Source: Saccharothrix deserti (GTDB lineage: Bacteria; Actinomycetota; Actinomycetes; Mycobacteriales; Pseudonocardiaceae). Taken from it: a DNA stretch of 64,000 bases. How positions within the stretch are numbered: the first letter of the stretch is position 1; the number at the start of each line of letters is the position of its first letter. The position numbers were made by a program, and so were the translations under genes. Positions 23,850 to 31,543 of the stretch are shown piece by piece. The DNA lies in contig NZ_VKAB01000032.1 of assembly GCF_009769385.1 (NCBI RefSeq), positions 1 to 64,000 on the forward strand, in the 5' to 3' direction. The notes under the pieces were generated by a model, which had not been told where the DNA came from, did no database searches, and saw nothing but the letters and a program-made list of their open reading frames with translations.

Positions 23850-24353
23850 TCAACGCTCGCCGAGCTGCCATTCAGGCCTGACGTAGTGGCAGGTGTACCC
23901 GTTCGGGTAGCGCTCCAGGTAGTCCTGGTGCTCCGGCTCCGCCTCCCAGAAGTCACCGGCCTGGGTGACCTCGGTGACGACCTTGCCCGGCCACTTGCCG
24001 GACGCGTCCACGTCGGCGATGGTCGCCTCCGCGACCTGCTTCTGCTCGTCGCTGCCGTAGAAGATCGCCGAGCGGTAGCTGGTGCCGATGTCGTTGCCCT
24101 GGCGGTTCCGCGTCGTCGGGTCGTGGATCTGGAAGAAGAACTCCAGGATCTGCCGGTAGCTCAACTGTGCCGGGTCGAAGACGATCTCGATCGCCTCGGC
24201 GTGGCTGCCGTGGTTGCGGTAGGTCGCGTGCGGGACGTCGCCTCCCGTGTAACCCACACGGGTGGAGACGACACCCGGATGACGGCGGAACAAGTCCTGC
24301 ATACCCCAGAAACAACCACCCGCGAGGACGGCCCTCTCGGTCACCGTAGCCAT
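23850..24353 (-). CDS. msrA: Peptide-methionine (S)-S-oxide reductase
   Basis: A 167-residue cytosolic repair enzyme that reduces methionine S-sulfoxide in proteins. The active-site motif GCFWG is near residue 13, and GYTGGDVPHATYRN, HAEAIEIVFDP and NRQGNDIGTSYRS are all canonical. It has no fused MsrB domain. The ATG at 24353 gives the standard N terminus; longer in-frame starts run into the promoter of the divergent oxidase gene. A possible GGAG site precedes it. Confidence 0.94.
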   Translation of the reverse strand: MATVTERAVLAGGCFWGMQDLFRRHPGVVSTRVGYTGGDVPHATYRNHGSHAEAIEIVFDPAQLSYRQILEFFFQIHDPTTRNRQGNDIGTSYRSAIFYGSDEQKQVAEATIADVDASGKWPGKVVTEVTQAGDFWEAEPEHQDYLERYPNGYTCHYVRPEWQLGER

Positions 24354-24485
24354 GTCGTCACTCCGCTCCTCGAATCTGGTCGACGCCCACTCAACCGAAC
24401 GTTCCCGCGCCCCCGTGTCATCCCGACCCCGGCTGTGACCCGCGACCGGCGGGGTTTCCGGACGGCGGCCGTCGCGCACGCGGTT

Positions 24486-24491
24486 TACCCT
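24486..24491 (+). promoter_or_regulatory. -10 box giving a leaderless BBE oxidase mRNA
   Basis: TACCCT ends 7 nt before the GTG at 24499. The spacer GACGACC is identical to that between the -10 box and ATG of the MarR gene at 23310. Confidence 0.5.
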
Positions 24492-24498
24492 GACGACC

Positions 24499-25899
24499 GT
24501 GACCAGCACCGGGCAGGTCCACATCGATCACACCGCCGTCGAGGAACTTGCGACGACGCTGCGTGGTGAGATCGTCCGCCGCGGTGACCAGAGCTACGAG
24601 CAGCACCGCAGGGTGTGGAACGGCTCCATCGACCGGCACCCCGGCTTCATCGTCCGTTGCGCGGGCGTCGCGGACGTCCGCTCGGCGGTGCGTTTCGCCG
24701 GGAAGCACGGGCTTCTCGTGGCGGTGCGCGGCGGAGGGCACAGCTTTCCCGGCTACTCGGTCTGCGACGGCGGCATGGTCATCGACCTGTCCCCGATGAA
24801 AGGGATCCGGGTCGACCCGGAGACGCGGACAGCGCGCGTGCAGGCCGGGGTGGTGCTGGGGGAACTCGACCGCGAGACGCAGGAGTTCGGGCTCGCGGTG
24901 ACCTCCGGCATCGTCACCCACACCGGGGTCGCCGGCCTGACGCTCGGCGGCGGCATCGGCTGGATGATGCGCAAGTACGGGCTCACGGTCGACGACCTGC
25001 TGTCGGTCGACGTCGTCACCGCCGACGGCGGGTTCGTGCGGGCCGACGAGAACCACAACGCCGACCTCTTCTGGGGGATCCGGGGAGGCGGCGGCAACTT
25101 CGGCATCGTGACCGAGTTCGAGTTCCGGCTGCACCCGGTGGGACCCGAGGTCTACGGGGGACCGGTCTTCTGGCCGGTGGAGGACGCCCCGCAGGTCCTC
25201 GAGTTCTACCGCGACTGGATCGCCGACTGCCCGGACGAGCTGATGACGATCGTCGTGCAACGGCGTGTCCCCGCACTGCCGACCATCCCGCCCGTCCTGG
25301 TCGGCAAGCGCGTCATCGTCGTGACGGCCTGCCACGTGGGCGCGGTGGAGGACGCCGAGCGGGTGATGAGTCCGCTGAAGTCCTTCGGCCGGCCGCTGCT
25401 GGACCTGTGCAAGCCCAAGCCGTACCTGGTCCACCAGTCGATGTTCGACCCGAGCTTCCCCCACGGCTGGTGGTACTACTTCCGGGCCTGCGACGTCGCC
25501 GGGCTCAGCGACGGCGTCATCGACACCATGGCCGAGTACGGCAGCCGGATCGTGTCGCCGGTGACGACCGTGGCCCTGTGGCAGATGGGCGGTGCGGTCG
25601 CCCGCGTCGGCGAGGACGAGACCGCGTTCACCGGGCGGAACGCCGGCTTCAGCTTCAACATCAACGGCAACAGCACGACCGCCGAGGGTTTCGACGCCGA
25701 ACGCGAGTGGGCGCGTTCCTACTGGTCGGCGCTCGCGCCGCACCACACCGGTGTCTACGTGAACTTCCTGATGGACGAGGGCGAGGAGCGCGTCCGCCAG
25801 GCGTACGGGCCGGCGAAGTACGACCGGCTCAAGGCCCTCAAGCGCGCGTACGACCCGGACAACTTCTTCCGCCTCAACCAGAACATCCCACCCGCCTGA
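24499..25899 (+). CDS. FAD-linked oxidoreductase, berberine-bridge-enzyme type
   Basis: A 466-residue flavoprotein oxidase. The PCMH/FAD domain holds the covalent-FAD histidine motif RGGGHSFPGYS, then VTSGIVTHTGVAGLTLGGG and GWMMRKYGLTVDD. No cysteine appears at the second flavin-attachment position, so a single covalent link is expected. The C-terminal BBE segment (AYGPAKYDRLKALKRAYDPD, then NFFRLNQNI) is intact. Such enzymes oxidise sugars or secondary metabolites; the substrate is unknown. There is no signal peptide. The GTG at 24499 matches a leaderless promoter. Confidence 0.9.
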   Translation: MTSTGQVHIDHTAVEELATTLRGEIVRRGDQSYEQHRRVWNGSIDRHPGFIVRCAGVADVRSAVRFAGKHGLLVAVRGGGHSFPGYSVCDGGMVIDLSPMKGIRVDPETRTARVQAGVVLGELDRETQEFGLAVTSGIVTHTGVAGLTLGGGIGWMMRKYGLTVDDLLSVDVVTADGGFVRADENHNADLFWGIRGGGGNFGIVTEFEFRLHPVGPEVYGGPVFWPVEDAPQVLEFYRDWIADCPDELMTIVVQRRVPALPTIPPVLVGKRVIVVTACHVGAVEDAERVMSPLKSFGRPLLDLCKPKPYLVHQSMFDPSFPHGWWYYFRACDVAGLSDGVIDTMAEYGSRIVSPVTTVALWQMGGAVARVGEDETAFTGRNAGFSFNINGNSTTAEGFDAEREWARSYWSALAPHHTGVYVNFLMDEGEERVRQAYGPAKYDRLKALKRAYDPDNFFRLNQNIPPA

Positions 25900-25906
25900 G
25901 GGTCGC

Positions 25907-26377
25907 TCACCCCTGCTTCCCGCCGCCGGCGAGACGGCGCCGCCACCAGAGGTCGGAGCGCCACTGCCGACGGTCGGCGAACGGATCGGGCAGAGTGCGC
26001 TCGAGGTAGACGGTGTCCAGGGACGCCACTCGGCGCCGCAGCTCGGCGCGGGCCCGCGAAGGCAGCTGCCGCAGGACCTTGTCCAGCATGTCGCGGGCGT
26101 GCCTCACGTCGTCGAAAGAGCAGCCCCTGCACGAACACTCGGCCTCCTCCGGGTAGAGGGGCCGGCGTCCCGCCGGTGTCAGAAAGGTTCGGTACCGCCG
26201 TAACGCGCGGTCGGTGGCGCCGGGGAAGAGGAAGTAGTCGCCGCCGAGCACTTCCACCCGGTGTATCGCGAGGCCGGTGCGGGCCGAGAGCCCGCGGATC
26301 CGGACCGGGAGCGGGCTCACCCAGGCACGAGGGCTGAGCTGTCGGGCGCGCAGGGCGCCAGGCCGGCTACGCGGCAT
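25907..26377 (-). CDS. Hypothetical protein with a CxCxxC motif
   Basis: A 156-residue basic protein I do not recognise. Notable points are a short central ECSCRGCSF cluster (three cysteines that could bind a metal), an Arg-rich N terminus that may not be translated in full, and a helix-rich C-terminal half (DMLDKVLRQLPSRARAELRR) ending in Trp/Arg-rich sequence. There are no TM segments. Third-codon GC bias supports coding on this strand. It is convergent with the BBE oxidase (7-bp gap). In-frame ATG/GTG codons further in could be the true start. Confidence 0.5.
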   Translation of the reverse strand: MPRSRPGALRARQLSPRAWVSPLPVRIRGLSARTGLAIHRVEVLGGDYFLFPGATDRALRRYRTFLTPAGRRPLYPEEAECSCRGCSFDDVRHARDMLDKVLRQLPSRARAELRRRVASLDTVYLERTLPDPFADRRQWRSDLWWRRRLAGGGKQG

Positions 26378-26463
26378 CGGCCTTTCGGCATGCGGTCATG
26401 GAGATCACGATACCGGCGGCGGGACAGCCCTTGGATCACAGGCCTGGTCTGCCCGATCGCACC

Positions 26464-27102
26464 CTAGACCGAAGCGAGCTTCGCCTGTTCGAGCGAGGAC
26501 AGCCACGACCGCACCCCCACGGCCATGGTCGGGACGTGCTCGCGCATGAGCTGCTGGAAGTGCGCGGCGGTCGGTGAGCGGTGGTCGACGGTGAACTCGC
26601 CGGCCAGTGAGAACCACGTGATCGGCACGGCGCCGGCCTGGACCATGCGCCGGACCGCCGTCTCGTGGGTCTCGGCGGTGACGCTCGCCGAGGCGTCGAC
26701 GACCAGGTGGACCTCGTAGTCCTCGCGCAGTGCCCCGAGGACGGTCTGCAGCACGCAGCCCTCGGTGGAGACGCCCGCGATCGCCAGCTTGCGCCGCCCG
26801 GTCGCGCGGACGGCGGCGGTGAACGCCTCGTCGAGGAAGGCGTTGAAGTTGCCGCCTCGTTCGATGACCGGGTGGTCGCCGATGACCTCCAGCAGCTGCG
26901 GGTAGAGCGGGCCGGAGGGCTTGGACGGCAGGCCGTTGGTCACCACCAGGCCGCTGCCGTACAGCTTGGCCGTCTTCGCCAACCCCACGACGTTGTTGAT
27001 GTGCAGTGCGGTGTCGTGCGAGCGCAGCACGTTCGCGAAGCCGACGGCGTGGTCGACCAGGACGATCGTGGTGTTCTCCGGGGTGAGCGGTTCGAGGGAC
27101 AC
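26464..27102 (-). CDS. Isochorismatase-like cysteine hydrolase
   Basis: A 212-residue alpha/beta hydrolase of the isochorismatase-like superfamily (YcaC-like). The catalytic Asp sits in IVLVDHAVGF, a Lys in LPSKPSGP, and the nucleophilic Cys in AGVSTEGCVLQT, preceded by the usual cis-peptide turn. The substrate is unknown. The GTG at 27102 is chosen because GGAAGG lies 7 nt before it. The longer frame from 27150 would run through a 21-bp palindromic operator. Two such operators cover the promoter region. Confidence 0.85.
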   Translation of the reverse strand: MSLEPLTPENTTIVLVDHAVGFANVLRSHDTALHINNVVGLAKTAKLYGSGLVVTNGLPSKPSGPLYPQLLEVIGDHPVIERGGNFNAFLDEAFTAAVRATGRRKLAIAGVSTEGCVLQTVLGALREDYEVHLVVDASASVTAETHETAVRRMVQAGAVPITWFSLAGEFTVDHRSPTAAHFQQLMREHVPTMAVGVRSWLSSLEQAKLASV

Positions 27103-27117
27103 GACTTCGCCTTCCAC

Positions 27118-27173
27118 TAATGAACAACTGGTCACTAACGAAGCTACCACGCTAATGACCAGCTGTGCATTAA
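27118..27173. promoter_or_regulatory. Pair of 21-bp palindromic operators before the isochorismatase gene
   Basis: TAATGAACAACTGGTCACTAA (27118-27138) and TAATGACCAGCTGTGCATTAA (27153-27173) are imperfect palindromes. Read on opposite strands they are variants of one sequence: TTAGTGACCAGTTGTTCATTA against TAATGACCAGCTGTGCATTAA. They are spaced 35 bp apart in an AT-rich patch unlike its surroundings. They look like MarR/HxlR or TetR operators. No intact regulator gene is adjacent. Confidence 0.6.
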
Positions 27174-27175
27174 GA

Positions 27176-27360
27176 GCGCGGGCGCGGACCGCGGTCGGGT
27201 CGGCGGGTTCTCGTCGGAGCCGCCGGACGGCTCGGGCGGCAGGAACACCACGTCTCCCGCGTGCAACGGCACGGGATCGCGTCAGGCGGGATGAGCCGGC
27301 ACGAGCCGTGCAGCAGGACGTGGAACCCGGCGTGCACCACGTGATCGGCCGGACGGCCCG
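27176..27360 (-). pseudogene. Fossil of an AraC-type regulator cupin domain
   Basis: On the minus strand one frame reads HVVHAGFHVLLHGSCRLIPP and then, after a one-base shift near 27270, another reads VPLHAGDVVFLPPEP. Together they match the cupin part of AraC-type regulators (a HAVL-G-C-L-P pattern followed by L-x-x-GDVVLLP). Both ends, including the helix-turn-helix, are missing. It lies directly downstream of the siderophore-interacting protein gene. Confidence 0.45.
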
Positions 27361-27366
27361 CTGATC

Positions 27367-28173
27367 TCAGCCCTGCTCCTGCTCCACCTGCCGGTTCCAG
27401 TCGGACTTGGACGACTGCCACCCGTCCTCGTCCGCGCCGAGCCTCCAGTAGCCGGAGATCGACATCTGCTCGCGCGCGATGCCCCGGTCGACCTTCAGGT
27501 GCCCGCGCAGTTCCTTGACCATGTACGCCTCACCGTGCACGAACACCTGGACGACGCCGGTCGGGAAGTCCAACGCCTTCACCGCCGCGACGACCTTCTC
27601 GCCGCGCGGCCGTCCGGCGCGGTGCACCCACACCACGTCGGCGTCGGCGGCATGTTCGTCCTCTGGCCCGTCGACCTCGACGAACACCTTCGTCCGAGCA
27701 CCCGCGGGCAACGCCTCCAGGGCCGCCGCGATGGCGGGCCACGCGCTCTCGTCACCCGCCATCAGGTGCCAGTCGACGTCCGGGTCGGGCGCGTACCCGC
27801 CGCCGGGACCGGCGAAGTGGATCACGTCACCGGGCTGCGCCTTGGCCGCCCACGGCCCGGCCACGCCCGAATCGCCGTGGACGACGAAGTCGATCCACAG
27901 CTCGCGGGCCTCGGCGTCCCACTTGCGGACGGTGTACGTGCGGGTCCGGGGCCACTGGGCGCGCGGCATCGTGGCGCGGACCGTCCCGATGTCGAACGGC
28001 TCGGGGTACAGCACGTCGTCCAACGGGAAGATCAGCTTCACGTAGCTGTCGGTGTACGGACCCACGGCGAACTCCGCGAGCCCGTCACCACCGAGCACCA
28101 CGCGGATCATCTGAGGGGCGATCCACTCGGTGCGGATCACCTGCCCGCTCTTGGCACGGGACCGTTCAGCCAT
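27367..28173 (-). CDS. Siderophore-interacting protein (FAD ferric-siderophore reductase)
   Basis: A 268-residue cytosolic flavoreductase that would release iron from imported ferric-siderophores using NAD(P)H. The FAD-binding segment is RTYTVRKWD with DFVVHGDSGVAGPWA and the GPGGGY loop; the NAD(P)H domain has LMAGDESAWPAIAAALEALP and FVHGEAYMVKELR; and the C terminus has ISGYWRLGADEDGW. All are typical of SIP proteins. The ATG at 28173 has a GAGGAG site. No siderophore biosynthesis or uptake genes are adjacent, so regulation and partner are unknown. Confidence 0.92.
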   Translation of the reverse strand: MAERSRAKSGQVIRTEWIAPQMIRVVLGGDGLAEFAVGPYTDSYVKLIFPLDDVLYPEPFDIGTVRATMPRAQWPRTRTYTVRKWDAEARELWIDFVVHGDSGVAGPWAAKAQPGDVIHFAGPGGGYAPDPDVDWHLMAGDESAWPAIAAALEALPAGARTKVFVEVDGPEDEHAADADVVWVHRAGRPRGEKVVAAVKALDFPTGVVQVFVHGEAYMVKELRGHLKVDRGIAREQMSISGYWRLGADEDGWQSSKSDWNRQVEQEQG

Positions 28174-28415
28174 GTCGCGTACTCCTCGGTGACTCCAACG
28201 GCGCAATGACCTTCACCGTACGTGACACGCGGGCGGCGGGTGTCCGGCACCGCACCGGCATACCCGCTCACGCCGGTCAGGGCCAGAGGTGTGCCGGGAC
28301 GAGGTGGGTGAAGCCGGTCACCGAATTCCGCGAAGCGGAAGATATATCATCGGCGTCATCGGCCCGAAACCGCTCGGAAATGACACCGCCACGAGCCACA
28401 CCTATTTTTCGTCGC

Positions 28416-29798
28416 ATGTCAAAAGCCGGTGCGCTGCCGAGCAGTGAAATGCGGGGACTCGCCAACAGAACGCCATGGTATCGGTCGCTGTTCGTCCAGC
28501 TGATGATCGCCATCGCGGCCGGCATTCTCGTCGCGGTGTTGTGGCCGAAGGTCGGTGCGGGCGCCAAGCCGTTGGCCGACGCTTTCATCAATCTCATCAA
28601 GATGCTGATCGCGCCGATCGTCTTCTGCACGGTCGTGCTGGGCATCGCGCACGTCGGCGACCTCAAGTCGGTCGGCCGCATCGGCGTGAAGGCCTTGATC
28701 TACTTCGAGGTCGTCACGACGTTCGCGCTGCTGTTCGGCCTGCTGGTGGGCAACCTGGCGCAGCCGGGCAGCGGTTTCAACATCGACCCCGCCACGCTCG
28801 CGACCGGCGCGGAAGCCGTCGCCAAGAAGACCAACGACGGCGAGTTGCCGAGCACCGTCCAGTTCCTGGTCAACGTCATCCCGACGTCGGCCATCAAGGC
28901 GTTCGCGGACAACGCGATGCTCCAGGTGCTCTTTTTCGCGGTGCTGTTCGGGTTGGCGCTGGCCAAGTTCCGGGACCGCTCGCAGGCGGTCGTCGCCTTC
29001 ATCGAGCAGAGCAGCCGGCTCTTTTTCACCATCATCGGCTGGATCATGCGACTGGCACCGCTGGGCGCGTTCGGCGCGATGGCTTACATCGTCGGGCAGT
29101 ACGGGATCGCGTCGCTCGGCAACTACGGCAAACTGATCGCCTGCTGCTATCTGGCGGCGGCGCTGTTCATTCTCGTGCTCGCGGCGATCTCGCGGTACCT
29201 CGCCGGGGTGAGCCTGTGGAAGTTCGTCAGGTACATCAAGGACGAGCTGTTCATCGCGCTCGGCACGGCGTCGACCGAGGTCGTGCTGCCGCGCATCATG
29301 GCGAAGCTCACCAACGCGGGCTGCTCGCGGGCGACGACCGGGCTGGTGGTGCCGACCGGCTACTCGTTCAACCTGGACGGCGCGACCCTGTACCTCGCGA
29401 TCTGCACGCTGTTCCTGGCGCAGGCGCTCGGCGTGGACTTGAGCCTGGGTGAGCAGATCACCGCGGTGCTCGTGCTCATGCTGACGTCCAAGGGCATGGC
29501 GGGCGTGCCCGGTTCGTCGTTCCTCGCGCTGTCCGCGACGGTGGCGGCGATCGGTCACGGCGCGATCCCGGTGGCCGCGGTCGCGATCCTGCTCGGCGCG
29601 GACCGGATCATGGACTCGATGCGGGTGTCGGTGAACCTGCTCGGCAACTGCGTCGCGACGCTGGTCGTGGCGCGGTGGGAAGGCCAGCTGGACCGGGACC
29701 GGTTGCGTGCCGTGCTCGCCGGTGAGGACGTCCCTCCTCTGGAGGACGAGCCCCGGAAGGATGACGAGGAGCCGGCCGTGTCACCGGCACCGGCGTAG
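28416..29798 (+). CDS. dctA: Dicarboxylate/cation symporter of the DAACS family
   Basis: A 460-residue inner-membrane symporter for C4-dicarboxylates or related acids. Hydrophobic segments fit eight TM helices and two hairpin loops. Family motifs are IKMLIAPIVFCTVVLGIAHV, LGTASTEVVLPRIM (hairpin 1 serine region), TGYSFNLDGATLYLAI (NMDGT-like motif) and GMAGVPGSSFLAL (hairpin 2). The ATG at 28416 is the likely start, with ATG 28449 as an alternative; longer frames add a non-homologous leader. Substrate by family only. Confidence 0.88.
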   Translation: MSKAGALPSSEMRGLANRTPWYRSLFVQLMIAIAAGILVAVLWPKVGAGAKPLADAFINLIKMLIAPIVFCTVVLGIAHVGDLKSVGRIGVKALIYFEVVTTFALLFGLLVGNLAQPGSGFNIDPATLATGAEAVAKKTNDGELPSTVQFLVNVIPTSAIKAFADNAMLQVLFFAVLFGLALAKFRDRSQAVVAFIEQSSRLFFTIIGWIMRLAPLGAFGAMAYIVGQYGIASLGNYGKLIACCYLAAALFILVLAAISRYLAGVSLWKFVRYIKDELFIALGTASTEVVLPRIMAKLTNAGCSRATTGLVVPTGYSFNLDGATLYLAICTLFLAQALGVDLSLGEQITAVLVLMLTSKGMAGVPGSSFLALSATVAAIGHGAIPVAAVAILLGADRIMDSMRVSVNLLGNCVATLVVARWEGQLDRDRLRAVLAGEDVPPLEDEPRKDDEEPAVSPAPA

Positions 29799-29829
29799 TC
29801 CGGCGTAGGTCGGCACCGGCGTAGGTCGC

Positions 29830-29902
29830 GTCGATCGTTCGCGACTCATTTTCCGGCGATCACGCTTTTCGATCGCCGGAAAATCAGGCGCGAACGATCG
29901 AC
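29830..29902. repeat. 73-bp near-perfect palindrome
   Basis: Outer arms 29830-29843/29889-29902 (14 bp, exact), a 4x4 mismatched internal loop, inner arms 29848-29861/29871-29884 (14 bp, exact) and a 9-nt loop. It could be a bidirectional terminator 32 bp after the symporter stop, but its length and symmetry are unusual. Just before it, 29780-29830 carries short direct duplications of GGCACCGGCGTAG-type sequence. Its right arm forms the tail of the sigma-factor fossil. Confidence 0.75.
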
Positions 29903-30090
29903 CTCCCGGCGACCGAGCCCGCCGTCTGCGGAGCAGCGGCAATCCAACACAGTCGGTCCTGCTCGTGCAGCGGCACGATCTCGCCGTCACGGATGCGGGC
30001 ATCCCGCCGTGAGTCGTGCAGCAGCATCAACGCCAGCAGCTCGGACACCAGGAACGCCCTGGCGATCTCCGCCGTCGACAGGCCGCCCAC
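29884..30090 (-). pseudogene. ECF42-like sigma factor fossil with an internal deletion
   Basis: Sixty-eight codons join two pieces that are far apart in intact homologues. GGLSTAEIARAFLV belongs to region 4, and LLALMLLHDSRRDARI, then IVPLHEQDRLCW, belong to the C-terminal extension. Compare the intact gene at 15299-16540, where the corresponding segments are separated by about 100 residues. Regions 2 and 3 and the rest of the extension are absent. The 405-bp stretch 29799-30203 otherwise holds only the palindrome and a terminator hairpin. Confidence 0.7.
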
Positions 30091-30157
30091 CGCGCAACGT
30101 CAACGCGACCCGAGCGGAGCACCGCCTGAGGACAACCCGAGGTGCTGCGTGACGTTC

Positions 30158-30204
30158 ACCGGGGGTGGGTGAGGCCAGGCAGTTCGGCCCCACCCACCCC
30201 CGGT
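30158..30204 (-). terminator. Hairpin terminator at the end of the MetE-like gene
   Basis: ACCGGGGGTGGGTG (30158-30171) pairs exactly with 30191-30204, a 14-bp GC-rich stem whose right arm touches the stop codon of the MetE-like gene on the minus strand. Confidence 0.65.
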
Positions 30205-31304
30205 CAGGCGCGGTGCCCGCTCCACTCCCGCGCGAGTTGCGCGGCCAACTCCAGGTTCGCCGCGGCGGCGTCCTCGGTGCGACGCCCGTACCCACAGGCG
30301 GCGGCGACGCCGGCGACCGGCACCCCCAACGCGTCCACGGTCAGTTGCAGCGCTTCGCGGGTCTCCTCCGGGTGGTCCTCGGCCACCACACCCGCGATGA
30401 CCTCGACCCCGCGCCGGAGGTACCGCAGCGCGTCGAAGAAGGCGGGATTGGTCGGCGGCGCGTTCTTGCCGCTGGCCACGGGCAGGTGCACGGTCGGCAT
30501 CGGGATGCCGCGTCCGGGCAGCAGGTCGGCCAGCGCGTTGATGAACTCCACGGCCGGGCTCAGGTCGGTCGGCGTGAACACGGGCGTGCGTTCCAGGTCG
30601 CCGTAGCAGAGGTGCAGCACCCACCGGGCGTGCGGCGCGGCCCCGAAGATCTCGGCGGCCTGCTGGGTGAGTTCGGCGGTGAGCAACGGCCAGGCCAGGT
30701 GCGGGGTGGCGTTGTAGGACACCAGCACGGCGGGCGACTCCAACTGGAGTTGCACCCGATCACCCCACCGGGCGTCCAGCCCGGTGACCTCGGCCAGCAC
30801 GGCGGCCTGCATGGTGGGCATCCACTCGCGCGCGGCCGCCACCGAGCCGAACGCGAACAGGGCCAGGTCGAGCGCGTTGGGGATGCCGACCTGCACCCGC
30901 AGCGGTTCACCCGTCACGGCGCCGTCCAGCCGTTCCAACGCCGCGAACGCCGCCTCGGCCTGCTCGATCCGGGCGAGGCCGACGTCCGCCGGGCGCAGCC
31001 GGTGACCAGGCCGGACGCGGTAGTACGGCATGTCGTCGTAGCCGCGGCTCTCACCGCCGCGCACCTGGTCGAGCGCGGGCAGGGACGACAGGTGGTGGGT
31101 GAGCCAGTCGATGATCCAGCGCGGGTCGCGGTCGTACGGGACGGCGGTCAACGGGACGTCGCCGCGGTGGCGGAGGAACCAGCCCATCGCGGTGGCGGGG
31201 TCGTCGCACAGGGGTCGGGGCAGTGAGCCGACGAGGTGGACGGGCAGCGGGCCATGAGCACGGTCGTGGGCGTGTGAGTGTGCGTCTGCGGTCGTGCGAG
31301 ACAT
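30204..31304 (-). CDS. MetE C-terminal-like (cobalamin-independent methionine synthase fold) protein
   Basis: A 366-residue TIM-barrel protein related to the catalytic half of MetE/UROD proteins. Zinc-ligand positions appear conserved: His and Cys in VLHLCYGDL, and Cys in AACGYGRRT, where MetE has CGLKTR-like sequence. LVGSLPRP at the N terminus matches the start of stand-alone family members. Such short homologues act in C1-transfer from methylcorrinoids or other methyl donors, or have unknown roles. The ATG at 31304 is chosen; the His-rich HSHAHDRAHG stretch follows it. It ends in a strong hairpin. Confidence 0.72.
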   Translation of the reverse strand: MSRTTADAHSHAHDRAHGPLPVHLVGSLPRPLCDDPATAMGWFLRHRGDVPLTAVPYDRDPRWIIDWLTHHLSSLPALDQVRGGESRGYDDMPYYRVRPGHRLRPADVGLARIEQAEAAFAALERLDGAVTGEPLRVQVGIPNALDLALFAFGSVAAAREWMPTMQAAVLAEVTGLDARWGDRVQLQLESPAVLVSYNATPHLAWPLLTAELTQQAAEIFGAAPHARWVLHLCYGDLERTPVFTPTDLSPAVEFINALADLLPGRGIPMPTVHLPVASGKNAPPTNPAFFDALRYLRRGVEVIAGVVAEDHPEETREALQLTVDALGVPVAGVAAACGYGRRTEDAAAANLELAAQLAREWSGHRA

Positions 31305-31543
31305 GAGTGGTTGTTCTGCTTTCACTCTGAACCAAGCGTGACACGCCCAGAGGCGGCGCAGGATCACCGCGCCAGATTCCCGGCGTTACACGCATCCTGA
31401 CCACACGCGACCACCCACGTCCACTTAGGATGATCAACCAAATCCGACCGTGGAGATCGTCCACGCGATCGTGTGACGGCGTGGATGTGAATCCCTTTGG
31501 ACAAGGGGACGACGACGAAAACCACGGCGATCAACGACCGGCA

